36,757 nucleotides of DNA from an uncultured Bacilli bacterium (GCA_947632375.1 CANRPF010000015.1:1-36757); one strand, 5' to 3'. Positions 23,235 to 32,385 are shown, counted from the stretch's first letter. The notes: generated by a model not told the origin, from the letters alone. Numbers and translations: made by a program.

Positions 23235-25062
23235 CGTCTATAAAAAATCTTTTATACCAGATTAAGAATGTATATATTGTATATATTTTTTTACCATTTG
23301 ACTCTTTATCATTATAGTGATCATCTAATAACTTATTTATATAATTAATATTAAAGAATTCATTTGCATAATCTTCATTGAAAGTTTCTTTTACTTTATT
23401 ATAATATTTTTCTTCTTTAATCCATTTTCCAAATGGAACAGGAAAACCTAATTTCTTTCTTTTAGACCATTCTTCTGGTATTTCTTCATTAGCAATACTT
23501 CTAAATATTTCTTTAGTATTACCATCTTTAATAAAATATTTAGTAGGTATTTGTCTTGATAAATTCCATACTTCTTTATCTAAAAATGGTACTCTTAACT
23601 CAACAGAATTAGCCATACTCATTTTATCTGCTTTTAATAAAATGTCATTTGGTAGCCAAAAGTTTAAATCTATATGCATTTTTCTTAAAACATCATCCTT
23701 GTCCATAACTTCATTATGATAAGGTCTTACTAAATCAAATGGTGTCATATTTATGCGATATTTTTCATTTAATACATCATTTATTTCATTTGGTAAAAAC
23801 ATTTCTGTTTTATTATAATATCTGTCTTCTAATTTTTTTCCATATTTAATAAGAGTATGTTTTCCTTTAAAATATGGTAATGGTTTTATTACAGTACTAA
23901 TTATTCTTCTTAATGGATAAGGTAAATTTAAATATCTTAAATCTTTAGGAGATGGATTATATTCATTATATCCTCCAAACATTTCATCTGCACCTTCCCC
24001 AGATAAAACAACTTTTACTTGCTCTCTTGCAAGCTTACTTAAAAAATATAAAGGAACTGTAGATACGTTTGCACTAGGTTCATCACAATGATATTGAACT
24101 GTTGGCAAAATATCAAAAAATTCATCTCCAGAAATAACCTTAGAATAATGTTTAACTTTAAATATTTTAGATAAATCTTTAGCATAATCTATTTCTGAAA
24201 AACCTTTTCCATCAAATCCAACAGTAAATGTTTTATTTGGTTTAGCTTTTGCAACTACATAAGATGAATCAACACCACCACTTAAATAGCTACCAACTTC
24301 AACATCACTAATTTGGTGATATTCAATCGAATCTTCTAGAGTCTTTCTAACTAAGTCTTTATAATATTCATAAGGCTTATCTACTTTATTATAATCAATT
24401 TTAAAATATTGATGAATTTCTATTTTATTATCTTTAAATTTAAAAAAGTGTCCTGGTTTTAATTTTTTAGTATTTTTAAAAAATGTTTCTTCCATATGAT
24501 TAGTTCCATAAGATAAATAAAGTTGTAAAACATTATTATTCATTTCTAAATCAAAATTAGGGTGTTCTAAGAATGATTTTATTTCTGAAGCAACCATAAA
24601 TTCATTTTTAGTTTGATAATAATAAAATGGTTTTATTCCAAAATAGTCTCTTGCTCCTATAAGTTCTTTATTTTTAATATCATAAATTACAATTGCAAAC
24701 ATACCTCTAAGTTTTTCAAAAATAGAAGTAGAGTATTGTTCATAACCATGTAATATTACTTCTGTATCAGAATTTGTTTTAAATATATGTCCTAACTTTT
24801 TTAATTCTTCTCTAATTTCTTTATAATTATAAATTTCTCCATTAAAAATTATGCACATACTTTTATCTTCATTATAAATAGGTTGTTCTCCACCTTTTAA
24901 ATCTATAATAGCGAGTCTTCTAAAACCTAAAGCAACATCATTATCAACATAATATCCTTCGCTATCTGGACCTCTATGAATAATACGATTTGCCATATTT
25001 TTTATTATTTGTTTTTTTTCTTTTTTATTTTTTTTATCTACAAAACCACAAAATCCACACAT
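23221..25062 (-). CDS. asnB: Asparagine synthetase-type glutamine amidotransferase
   Basis: Class II amidotransferase of 613 residues. Cys2 of MCGFCGF is the N-terminal nucleophile for glutamine; the glutaminase domain runs to about 210 with RIIHRGPDSEG, FNGEIYNY and SDTEVILHGYE. The synthetase half has the PP-loop SGGVDSS (261-267) and VVLSGEGADEMFGGY. The enzyme makes Asn from Asp, but in lactic bacteria the paralogue AsnH amidates D-Asp in peptidoglycan. Here it is third in an operon behind an alanine racemase and an ATP-grasp ligase, four bases from the latter, so the wall role deserves equal weight. SD GGAAGTGA. Confidence 0.9.
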   Translation of the reverse strand: MCGFCGFVDKKNKKEKKQIIKNMANRIIHRGPDSEGYYVDNDVALGFRRLAIIDLKGGEQPIYNEDKSMCIIFNGEIYNYKEIREELKKLGHIFKTNSDTEVILHGYEQYSTSIFEKLRGMFAIVIYDIKNKELIGARDYFGIKPFYYYQTKNEFMVASEIKSFLEHPNFDLEMNNNVLQLYLSYGTNHMEETFFKNTKKLKPGHFFKFKDNKIEIHQYFKIDYNKVDKPYEYYKDLVRKTLEDSIEYHQISDVEVGSYLSGGVDSSYVVAKAKPNKTFTVGFDGKGFSEIDYAKDLSKIFKVKHYSKVISGDEFFDILPTVQYHCDEPSANVSTVPLYFLSKLAREQVKVVLSGEGADEMFGGYNEYNPSPKDLRYLNLPYPLRRIISTVIKPLPYFKGKHTLIKYGKKLEDRYYNKTEMFLPNEINDVLNEKYRINMTPFDLVRPYHNEVMDKDDVLRKMHIDLNFWLPNDILLKADKMSMANSVELRVPFLDKEVWNLSRQIPTKYFIKDGNTKEIFRSIANEEIPEEWSKRKKLGFPVPFGKWIKEEKYYNKVKETFNEDYANEFFNINYINKLLDDHYNDKESNGKKIYTIYTFLIWYKRFFIDEKRA

Positions 25063-25066
25063 AATG

Positions 25067-26299
25067 TCACTTCCAATCCCAATTTGCGTTTTTATATGCT
25101 TTTATATAATTTAAATTTATTTTGATAAGTAAAGCTTTTCTTAATATTCCATTATCTTTTTTATATTTTAATGGATGTACTCTTTTTTTCCATAATTTTA
25201 ATACTTCATTTTTATATTTTTCATTTGTTATATATTTTTTAACTATACATTTAGGAACGAAAGATAAAAGTTGAACTTTATCAATTACTTTATAATCTAA
25301 TTCTTCTTTTTCTATTAAATCTCTTGCAAGAACTTCAATTAAATTATATCCACAAGGATCAATATAATATGAACATCTACCTTGTCTTGCATTAATTTCC
25401 ATTACTTTATATGTTTGAGCTCTTTCATCATATTTCATATCAAATTCTGCAAAACCTTGATATCCTATATCTTCCATAAAAGTTTTAATTTTTTCAATTT
25501 GTTCTTCTACATGTGGAAACTCAGAATAACCATTAATTAATGTTGCAGCATTACCAATCATTCTTGAACCATGTTCTTGAAGTCCAATTTGGGCAAAAGA
25601 AACAAGTTTAACTTTTTTATTTTTATCAGCATACAAAACAGCATCAAATAAATGAGAATCATCTCCTGGAATATATTCCTGAATAATTAATATATCATCA
25701 TATCCACCATTTTTAAAATAAGTAATAACTTTATTTATTTCTTCAATACTATTTAATTTATATATCTTTTTTTTACCTTCAAATTCTAAATGTTTAAATT
25801 TTATTACATTAGAAGGTTTAACAATTACAGGGAATTCAATTTCTTGTGTAAAACTTTCTTCTTTTCCACAATCAAAATATATAGATTTAGGTAAATCTAA
25901 AACAGAATTTTCATATGTTTTATAAAATAAATCTTTAATAACTAAACTTCTTTGTAATTTAACATTAGGGTAGTTAAAATAAAATTTCTTTTTTAATTTA
26001 TTTTTATTTTTTGCAATAAATTCTCCATACGTTTCATTAGAACTTACTAAAAGTATTTTTTCATCTTTATGTTCATTATAATAATTGTCAAGTTCTTCTA
26101 AAAAAACATCTTCATGATCTAAATTACTAACATATTTCATATTAAGAATTTTAGTATATCTCGTATAAGCGTGTGATTTAACTCCATCTATATGTATACC
26201 TAGCATATCTGCTTTTTTTCCTGTTAATTCATGATAGCATCTAGCTAAGTAATATGCGTTTATATCTGTACCAATTATCAATGCTCTAAATTCTTGCAT
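25067..26299 (-). CDS. ATP-grasp ligase, D-aspartate ligase-like
   Basis: ATP-dependent carboxylate-amine ligase of 410 residues. The N-terminal domain begins ALIIGTDINAYYLARCYHE, which resembles my memory of the D-aspartate ligase Aslfm of E. faecium; the ATP-grasp core shows FPVIVKPSNV (ATP-binding Lys), IIQEYIPGDDSH, and the metal-binding end FAEFDMKY followed by KVMEINARQG. In such ligases D-Asp is joined to the Lys side chain of the wall precursor. Genes on either side (racemase, AsnB-type amidase) fit a D-amino-acid branch of peptidoglycan. The start overlaps the racemase gene by 22 bases with SD AGAGGTG inside it. The exact substrate is inference. Confidence 0.78.
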   Translation of the reverse strand: MQEFRALIIGTDINAYYLARCYHELTGKKADMLGIHIDGVKSHAYTRYTKILNMKYVSNLDHEDVFLEELDNYYNEHKDEKILLVSSNETYGEFIAKNKNKLKKKFYFNYPNVKLQRSLVIKDLFYKTYENSVLDLPKSIYFDCGKEESFTQEIEFPVIVKPSNVIKFKHLEFEGKKKIYKLNSIEEINKVITYFKNGGYDDILIIQEYIPGDDSHLFDAVLYADKNKKVKLVSFAQIGLQEHGSRMIGNAATLINGYSEFPHVEEQIEKIKTFMEDIGYQGFAEFDMKYDERAQTYKVMEINARQGRCSYYIDPCGYNLIEVLARDLIEKEELDYKVIDKVQLLSFVPKCIVKKYITNEKYKNEVLKLWKKRVHPLKYKKDNGILRKALLIKINLNYIKAYKNANWDWK

Positions 26300-27456
26300 G
26301 ATTCTACACCTCTATATTTTATTTCATATTCAATATTGTTATGTTTATAAACTCTTGGAACTCTATCAGTAATACTAGTTAGCAATTTATAAACATTTTG
26401 ATTAGCCCAAGAAGCTTCTTTTCTTATACTTATATTATTTCCAAAAATTTCAACATCATCAAATAACTTAACATCATCATCTATAACTATTGTAGTTATA
26501 TCCATATAGTTAACAATAATTTTATATAGTTTATTATTTATAGAAACATAATTTTTATTTATAAAACTAAAATCTGCAAATCCATAAGGTAATATAGCTA
26601 TTTTAATATCTTCATTTGCAGTATACATATCACCATAACCAACTATTTCACCTTTTTTAACATCTTTTATTTCTATTACTTTTGTCTTAAAAGTAAAAAC
26701 TGTTTCTAAATTTAATTTTGATTTATTTGATATAGTTTTTTTAAAAGTTAACTTATTAAATAATCTTCTTTTTAATGTTGGATTATAATCTGGTTTATTA
26801 AAACCATACATTATAATACCTAATCTTATTCCATTACCAATATCTAACTTTTCATGTTGTTCTAAAGTCAAAGAACGCTCTAAATGAACTATAGGAATTT
26901 TATTTAAATCTATATCTTTAGTTATATTTTTAAAATTATTTATACTGTTTAAAAATATTGGATTATTAACACTACCAGAAGCTAAATGAGTAAATATTCC
27001 TTCCATAAAACAGTAATCATTTGAATTTTCATAAATATATTTAACATCTTCATTAGATTTAAGACCAAATCTATTCATACCACTATCTATTTTTAAATGA
27101 AATTTAATTTTTATTTCTTTTTTCTTTAATGAATCAAAATAATCTTTATTATCAATTGTAATTGTAATATTATTTTTAGAAGCAATACTTACATATTGTT
27201 CATCTATTACTTCAAGTATTAATATTGGAATATTTTTTTCAATTTCTCTTATCTCCAAAGCTTCTTCTAAAGATGAAACTGCTAAATAATTAATACCACC
27301 TTTAATTAAATACTTAATTGATTCTATTCCATGAGAATATGCATTAGCTTTTACAACTCCAAAATAGTATTTATAGTCATTAAATTCATTAATTATTTTC
27401 TTTATATTATTTTCTAATTTATTGCAATCAATTTCTACATAAGTTTTTCTATACAT
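26278..27456 (-). CDS. alr: Alanine racemase (fold-type III PLP enzyme)
   Basis: Interconverts L- and D-alanine for the wall. The N-terminal TIM barrel carries the PLP lysine K36 in FGVVKANAYSHG; the substrate side shows KIDSGMNRFG and THLASG; the C-terminal beta domain carries the catalytic-Tyr block IVGYGDMYTA, PYGFADF, and VNYMDITTI in place of the usual VCMDQ. At 392 residues it is of normal size. PYGFADF replaces the common IGYADGY, and two other family positions differ, so it may be a divergent racemase, for Ala or another amino acid. First gene of the alr-ligase-asnB operon, divergent from prfB, with SD AAAGAGG. Confidence 0.88.
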   Translation of the reverse strand: MYRKTYVEIDCNKLENNIKKIINEFNDYKYYFGVVKANAYSHGIESIKYLIKGGINYLAVSSLEEALEIREIEKNIPILILEVIDEQYVSIASKNNITITIDNKDYFDSLKKKEIKIKFHLKIDSGMNRFGLKSNEDVKYIYENSNDYCFMEGIFTHLASGSVNNPIFLNSINNFKNITKDIDLNKIPIVHLERSLTLEQHEKLDIGNGIRLGIIMYGFNKPDYNPTLKRRLFNKLTFKKTISNKSKLNLETVFTFKTKVIEIKDVKKGEIVGYGDMYTANEDIKIAILPYGFADFSFINKNYVSINNKLYKIIVNYMDITTIVIDDDVKLFDDVEIFGNNISIRKEASWANQNVYKLLTSITDRVPRVYKHNNIEYEIKYRGVESCKNLEH

Positions 27457-27475
27457 AGTAAAATACCTCTTTTTT

Positions 27476-27484
27476 ATTATACCA
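27476..27484 (-). promoter_or_regulatory. Extended -10 promoter of the alr operon
   Basis: On the minus strand TGGTATAAT ends at 27476: a perfect -10 with TG in the extended position, about 20 bases before the alr start. Confidence 0.6.
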
Positions 27485-27560
27485 CGATGAATATGATAAA
27501 TAATAATAAATTATTTTAAATGTTTTTAGTTGTTTTATTATTTAAAAATAATATATTTTT

Positions 27561-27569
27561 TGTTATACT
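27561..27569 (+). promoter_or_regulatory. Extended -10 promoter of prfB
   Basis: TGTTATACT (27561-27569) lies 18 bases before the prfB start. Divergent alr and prfB promoters are about 85 bases apart. Confidence 0.5.
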
Positions 27570-27587
27570 TATATAGGATGTGATTTT

Positions 27588-28677
27588 ATGAAAAAAGATG
27601 AATTACAATCTATAGTTAAAGAATTAAAAGAAAAACTTTTAAATTTAGGGAGGTCACTTTGACTTAGATAATAAGAAAGAAAGAATAAAAGAAATAGAAC
27701 AATCTTTATCAGAAGAAAATGTCTGGAACGATATAAATCGTGCAAATAAATTAAATAGTGAACTTTCTAATTTGAAAAAAAATATTTCTAACTATTCTAA
27801 TATATTAAATAGATTAAATGACATAGAAGACTTATTAAATATAATAAATGAACAAGATGAATTAATTGAAATAGAAAATGAAATAAGCAAAATAAAAAAT
27901 GAATTAGAAGAATTAGAAACAGAGACACTTTTTAGTGGTGAATATGATGAATATGATTGTTTTTTAGAAATTCATCCTGGAGCAGGTGGAACCGAAGCTT
28001 GCGATTGGGCAGATATGCTATTTAGAATGTACACAATGTTTTGTGAAAAAAATAATTTTAAATATGAAATAATAGATAAACTAAAAGGTGAAACAGCTGG
28101 AATAAAGAGTGTAACTTTAAATATAAAAGGATTGCATGCTTATGGTTATTTTAAAGGTGAAAGTGGAGTACATAGATTAGTAAGAATTAGTCCTTTTAAT
28201 GCAGCAGGTAAAAGACAAACATCATTTGCATCTGTTTCTGTTATACCTGAATTAAATAACGACATAAATATCGAAATAAAAGAAGAAGATATAAGAGTAG
28301 ATGTATATCGAAGTAGTGGATGTGGAGGACAAGGAGTAAATACAACAGATTCTGCTGTAAGAATTACACATATTCCAACAGGAATAGTAGTAACTTGTCA
28401 AAATGAAAGAAGCCAATTAAAAAATAAAGAAATAGCATTAAATATTTTAAAAGGAAAGCTGTTTCAAATAGAAGAACAAAATAAAAAAGATGAATTAAAT
28501 AACCTTAAAGGAAATAATAAAAATATTGAATTTGGTAATCAAATAAGAAATTATACATTAGAACCTTATAGTTTAATAAAAGATGTTAGAACAGGTTATG
28601 AAAGCAATAACGTAACAAAGGTTTTAAATGGAGATATAATTGAATTTATGAAAGCTTATTTAAGAATAAAGAGGTAA
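27588..28677 (+). CDS. prfB: Peptide chain release factor 2, programmed +1 frameshift
   Basis: Reads UGA and UAA and releases the peptide. Frame 0 runs from ATG 27588 to CTT at 27657 and meets TGA at 27660-27662; a +1 shift reads GAC from 27661 on to 28677, giving 362 residues, the usual size. The shift site is classical: AGGGAGG (27647-27653), three bases, then CTTTGAC. Stop-recognition SPF lies at about 201-203 and GGQ at about 246-248. Low RF2 favours the shift, so the protein controls its own level. The open downstream frame alone lacks the N-terminal helices. YitT follows after 3 bases. Confidence 0.97.
27647..27663 (+). promoter_or_regulatory. RF2 recoding site
   Basis: SD-like AGGGAGG, spacer TCA, slippery CTT, stop TGA followed by C: the conserved +1 frameshift element of prfB. 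Confidence 0.95.
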
Positions 28678-28680
28678 TTT

Positions 28681-29526
28681 ATGGCAAAGGTGAAAAAATA
28701 TATAAAGATAATTATAGGTTGTTTAGTAATAAGTTTAGGATTAAACATTTTTTTACGTCCATCTAAATTAATAGCAAGTGGAGCATTAGGTTTCGCTAGT
28801 TTACTATCATATGATTATAATTTTAATGTTGTTGCAATATTATTAATATTAAATGTATGGGTATTATGGTTAGTATATATGATTTACAATAAAGAAAAAC
28901 TTAATGATTATTTAATTCCTTCTTTATTAGTACCATTCTTTATATTTTTGACATCTTTTATAAAAATTGATTTAACTGATTCTGTTGAAGAATTACTTCT
29001 AGCGATATTTGGAGCGATAGTAACAGGTTATGGATATAGTTTTCTTTATAAAGAAGGACTAAAAGTAGGAGCAATAAATATTTTAGAAGATATATTTAAT
29101 GATATAAATAACAAAAATACTCGTTTAATTTCAAGAACTTTTGATATTTTTCTAGTATTATTCATTATTGTAAGCACTAGTCTTGAACAAGCTCTATATT
29201 CCATTATAGTAATAGTAGTAATAAGATATATGACTACTAAAGCAAGATTAGGTATAAGTGATTATAAAGCATTTTATATTATTACATCAAAAGAAAAAGA
29301 AGTAAAAAGATTTATAATGGAAGATTTAAAATATGATATGACTTTATTTGATGTAGAAGGTGGATTTTCAAAAAAGAAAAATAAAATAGTATTAACTGTA
29401 GTACCAACAAAAGATTACTTTAGATTAAAAGAAGGTATTAAATTAATAGATGATAAAGCATTTATATCTATAACAGATAACTATGAAGTATTAAATAAAG
29501 ATTTAGATGTACCACAAGATAAATAA
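28681..29526 (+). CDS. YitT family membrane protein
   Basis: Integral membrane protein of 281 residues with the two domains of the YitT family: five to six hydrophobic helices (about 7-200, DUF161, starting IIGCLVISLGLNIFLRPSKL) and a soluble C-terminal DUF2179 domain (about 205-275; FYIITSKEKEVKRFIMEDL). Biochemical role unknown; members are common in Firmicutes. The gene starts 3 bases after prfB with a weak SD (AAAGAGG within the last prfB codons), so it should be co-transcribed and translationally coupled. A strong terminator follows. Confidence 0.88.
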   Translation: MAKVKKYIKIIIGCLVISLGLNIFLRPSKLIASGALGFASLLSYDYNFNVVAILLILNVWVLWLVYMIYNKEKLNDYLIPSLLVPFFIFLTSFIKIDLTDSVEELLLAIFGAIVTGYGYSFLYKEGLKVGAINILEDIFNDINNKNTRLISRTFDIFLVLFIIVSTSLEQALYSIIVIVVIRYMTTKARLGISDYKAFYIITSKEKEVKRFIMEDLKYDMTLFDVEGGFSKKKNKIVLTVVPTKDYFRLKEGIKLIDDKAFISITDNYEVLNKDLDVPQDK

Positions 29527-29533
29527 ATTTTAT

Positions 29534-29572
29534 AAAAAAGTGTAGTTAAAAGCATTTAATTATACTTTTTTT
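29534..29572 (+). terminator. Terminator after the YitT gene
   Basis: A stem of 17 pairs with two G-U pairs (29534-29550 with 29555-29571 or so), loop AGCA, ending in a T run. It closes the prfB-yitT operon. Confidence 0.8.
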
Positions 29573-29585
29573 AATATATTTTATT

Positions 29586-30224
29586 ATGAAAAAAATAATT
29601 ATTATAATACTATTAATAGTAAACTTAAGTTTATATATACCGGCAATCGCAAAAAATAAAGTCTTAATATTTTCCGGAGAAGTAATCGCAATAGATGCTG
29701 GACACGGATCTTTAGATATCGGAACTTCTTATCAAAACATTTATGAAAAAGACATCAATTTAAATATATCTCTTTATTTAAAACAAGAGTTAGAAAAATA
29801 TGGTGCAACAATTATAATGACAAGAGAAAATGATTACGATTTATCAACACCTAATACAAATACACGAAAAAAAAGTGACTTTGATAATAGAATAAAATTA
29901 ATTAATAATGCCAATCCTTTATTATTTATATCTATTCATCAAAATTATTATAAAGATCCAAAATATAAAGGTGTACAAATATTTTATAAAGGAAATGAAA
30001 ATTTAGGTATATATATGCAAAAACAATTAAATGCAGACAGAAATGCTAAAAAAATTTCAAATGATTTATATATGTATAGACAAATAAATAACGATGGCTT
30101 ATTAATAGAATGTGGATTTTTATCTAATGAAACAGATAGAAAAAACTTAACTTCAAAAACATATCAACAACAATTAGCTAAGAAAATAGCGAATAATTTA
30201 GCTGAATATTTCAAAAATAATTAA
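29586..30224 (+). CDS. N-acetylmuramoyl-L-alanine amidase (Amidase_3)
   Basis: Zinc amidase that cuts between MurNAc and L-Ala of peptidoglycan. N-terminal signal or anchor helix (about 3-22), then the Amidase_3 fold with zinc ligands H40 (IDAGHG), E54 (YEKDINL) and H118 (SIHQN) and catalytic E175 (LIECGFLSN). Size and lack of wall-binding repeats match CwlD, but no sporulation genes are in view, so the symbol is withheld. No SD is visible before the ATG; TATATT ends 5 bases upstream, so the message could be leaderless. Followed by an Abi_2 gene with its own likely promoter. Confidence 0.88.
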   Translation: MKKIIIIILLIVNLSLYIPAIAKNKVLIFSGEVIAIDAGHGSLDIGTSYQNIYEKDINLNISLYLKQELEKYGATIIMTRENDYDLSTPNTNTRKKSDFDNRIKLINNANPLLFISIHQNYYKDPKYKGVQIFYKGNENLGIYMQKQLNADRNAKKISNDLYMYRQINNDGLLIECGFLSNETDRKNLTSKTYQQQLAKKIANNLAEYFKNN

Positions 30225-30277
30225 TGTAAATTTCATAAAAAATTCATAAATATTATATATTATTTTTAAGTGAGTTG

Positions 30278-30286
30278 TGATAAAAT
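30278..30286 (+). promoter_or_regulatory. Extended -10 promoter of the Abi_2 gene
   Basis: TGATAAAAT (30278-30286) lies 17 bases before the ATG; one mismatch to the -10 consensus. Confidence 0.45.
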
Positions 30287-30303
30287 TTACAATAGGTGAT
30301 ACT

Positions 30304-31266
30304 ATGTCTAATAGAGATAAAACAGCTAGCAATAAAATATTTAAAACTTTAGATGAACAAGTAGATATCTTAAAAGCTAAAGGATTAATAATAGATGATG
30401 AAGAATATACTAAACAAATTCTTTTAAGAGAAAATTACTTTTTCATAAGTGGATACAGACATTTACTATTAAAATCTAAAGATGATAAAATGTTTTTACC
30501 AAATGCAACTTTTAAAGAATTATATTCACTATTTAATTTTGATAGACAGATAAGAAACATAATATTTAAAAATTTATTAATTATAGAAAATAATATAAAA
30601 AGTATATTTTCATATCAATTATCAAAAAAATATGGATATAAAGAAAAGAATTATTTAAAGCCTTCTAATTTTACAAATAATCCAGAAAAGTTTAGACAAG
30701 TAAATGATTTAATTAAAAAAATGAAAAGGCAAATAAGAAATAATGGTGCACAACATTCTGCTACTAAACATTATCAAGAAAATTATGGTTATACACCACT
30801 TTGGGTAGTTGTAAAAGTTTTATCTTTTGGAATAGTTTGTGAACTTTATACAATAATGAAAAAAGAAGATCAAATTGAAATAGCAAATATATACAATATG
30901 TCTCCTAATATATTAGAAATATATTTACCTATACTTGCTAATTATAGAAATTTATGTGCACATGAAGATATATTATATGACTATAAAACTCATAGACCTA
31001 TACCAGAAACTAATTATCACAATTTATTAAAAATTCCAAAAATGGATGGTGAATACATTTATGGTAAAGAAGATTTGTTTGCTCTAATTATTATTTTGAA
31101 AAAATTGTTAAGTGATTCTGAATTTAAGTTACTTATTAATGAATTAACTTATGAAATAGATGTATTAGATGGAAAATTAAAATCAATAAAGATTGAGAAA
31201 GTACTTGATGCAATAGGATTCCCAATCAATTTTAAAGAAATTTGTTATTTAGATAAGGAGTTATGA
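30304..31266 (+). CDS. Abi_2 family HEPN protein (AbiD/AbiF-like)
   Basis: Probable phage-defence RNase of the Abi_2 family, 320 residues. The N-terminal part has KIFKTLDEQVDILKAKGLII and ENYFFISGYRHLL; further on YGYTPLWVVVKVLSFG and the HEPN core NYRNLCAHED, in which Arg215 and His220 form the R-x4-H catalytic motif. Family members cause abortive infection in Lactococcus, most likely by cutting RNA. The start is ATG 30304 with AGGTGAT before it; the GTG at 30277 lies within the predicted promoter. The last codons hold the SD of the HtrA gene, so the two are coupled, which is unusual for a defence gene. It has no DNA-methylase or antitoxin partner nearby. Confidence 0.85.
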   Translation: MSNRDKTASNKIFKTLDEQVDILKAKGLIIDDEEYTKQILLRENYFFISGYRHLLLKSKDDKMFLPNATFKELYSLFNFDRQIRNIIFKNLLIIENNIKSIFSYQLSKKYGYKEKNYLKPSNFTNNPEKFRQVNDLIKKMKRQIRNNGAQHSATKHYQENYGYTPLWVVVKVLSFGIVCELYTIMKKEDQIEIANIYNMSPNILEIYLPILANYRNLCAHEDILYDYKTHRPIPETNYHNLLKIPKMDGEYIYGKEDLFALIIILKKLLSDSEFKLLINELTYEIDVLDGKLKSIKIEKVLDAIGFPINFKEICYLDKEL

Positions 31267-31267
31267 G

Positions 31268-32353
31268 ATGAAGAAAAAGATATTAAATGTATTAATTATT
31301 ATATGTTTCTTTTTATTGGGTGCAGGTTCTGTTATAGTGTTAAAAAAATATTTACCTGAATCTGTTCAAACAATCGTAAATAAAAGTGAAAAAGAAGTTA
31401 CAGTAACAGAAAATGGAATAGCAGATTCTGTAGAAAAAATATATGATTCTGTAGTTGTTGTAGGTTCTTATCAAAATGGTGTTTTAGTAAGTAGTGGAAC
31501 AGGATTTGTTTATGAAGAAGATGGTAAATCAGCATATATATTGACAAATTCACATGTAGTTGAAGATTCAACTTCTGTAAAAGTAAAATTTACAAATGGT
31601 AATATTGAAAACGTTGAGTTAGTTGGTAATGATTCTTATGCTGACATTGCAGTATTAAAAATCGATAAAAATAAAATTATAAGTATTGCCCAAATGGGTT
31701 CAAATGAACAAAGTAGAGTAGGAGATACAGTTTTTGCAATAGGAGCTCCTTTAGCAGATGAATATTCATGGACAGTTACTCGTGGAATTGTTTCTGGAAA
31801 AGATAGATTAATTGAAGTAAATGCTACAAATAGTACGACTGCTGATGTAGTTATGAAAGTATTACAAACTGATGCAGCTATTAATAATGGAAATAGTGGT
31901 GGACCTCTAGCTAATGTTAACGGTGAAGTAATAGGAATCACTAATATGAAATTAGTAAGTAATGGAGTTGAAGGTATAGGTTTTGCAATACCTATAGAAG
32001 ATGCTTTAGAAATTGCAACTAAATTAAGAGAAAATGGTAAAGTAGAAAGACCATTCTTAGGTGTATCTATGGCAAATACTACTGATTCATATGCACTTTC
32101 AAGATATAATATAAATATAAAAGATGACGTTGTTGGGGTAGTTGTAATTTCAACTGAAGAAGGTTCTCCAGCTGCTAACGCAGGATTAAAAATGGGAGAT
32201 ATAATTGTTGGTATCGGTGATTATGAAGTAACATCAGTATCAAAATTAAAATATTACTTATATAAATTTAATCCAGGAGAGAAAGTATCTTTAAAATATA
32301 TAAGAAATGGAAAACAAGCTGAGGCTAAATTAACTCTAGCTAAAAGTGAATAA
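31268..32353 (+). CDS. HtrA/DegP-type serine protease
   Basis: Surface quality-control protease of 361 residues, anchored by an N-terminal helix (about 5-26). The trypsin-like domain carries the triad His96 (TNSHVV), Asp126 (YADIAVLK) and Ser210 (NNGNSGGPL); one PDZ domain follows (about 250-355, with GVVVISTEEGSPAANAGLKMGDIIV). This is the single-PDZ type usual in Firmicutes. The ATG lies one base after the Abi_2 stop, with AAGGAG inside the upstream gene. A terminator follows directly. Confidence 0.93.
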   Translation: MKKKILNVLIIICFFLLGAGSVIVLKKYLPESVQTIVNKSEKEVTVTENGIADSVEKIYDSVVVVGSYQNGVLVSSGTGFVYEEDGKSAYILTNSHVVEDSTSVKVKFTNGNIENVELVGNDSYADIAVLKIDKNKIISIAQMGSNEQSRVGDTVFAIGAPLADEYSWTVTRGIVSGKDRLIEVNATNSTTADVVMKVLQTDAAINNGNSGGPLANVNGEVIGITNMKLVSNGVEGIGFAIPIEDALEIATKLRENGKVERPFLGVSMANTTDSYALSRYNINIKDDVVGVVVISTEEGSPAANAGLKMGDIIVGIGDYEVTSVSKLKYYLYKFNPGEKVSLKYIRNGKQAEAKLTLAKSE

Positions 32354-32377
32354 TGTAGACAAAAATCTACATTTTTT
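32352..32377 (+). terminator. Terminator after the HtrA gene
   Basis: AATGTAGA (32352-32359) and TCTACATT (32366-32373) form a perfect stem over a 6-base loop; T run follows. Confidence 0.8.
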
Positions 32378-32385
32378 CTTAATTA

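Noticed and set aside
27588-27662. prfB as a pseudogene broken by an early TGA
   Set aside because: The TGA is inside the conserved RF2 frameshift element with correct SD-like sequence and spacing.
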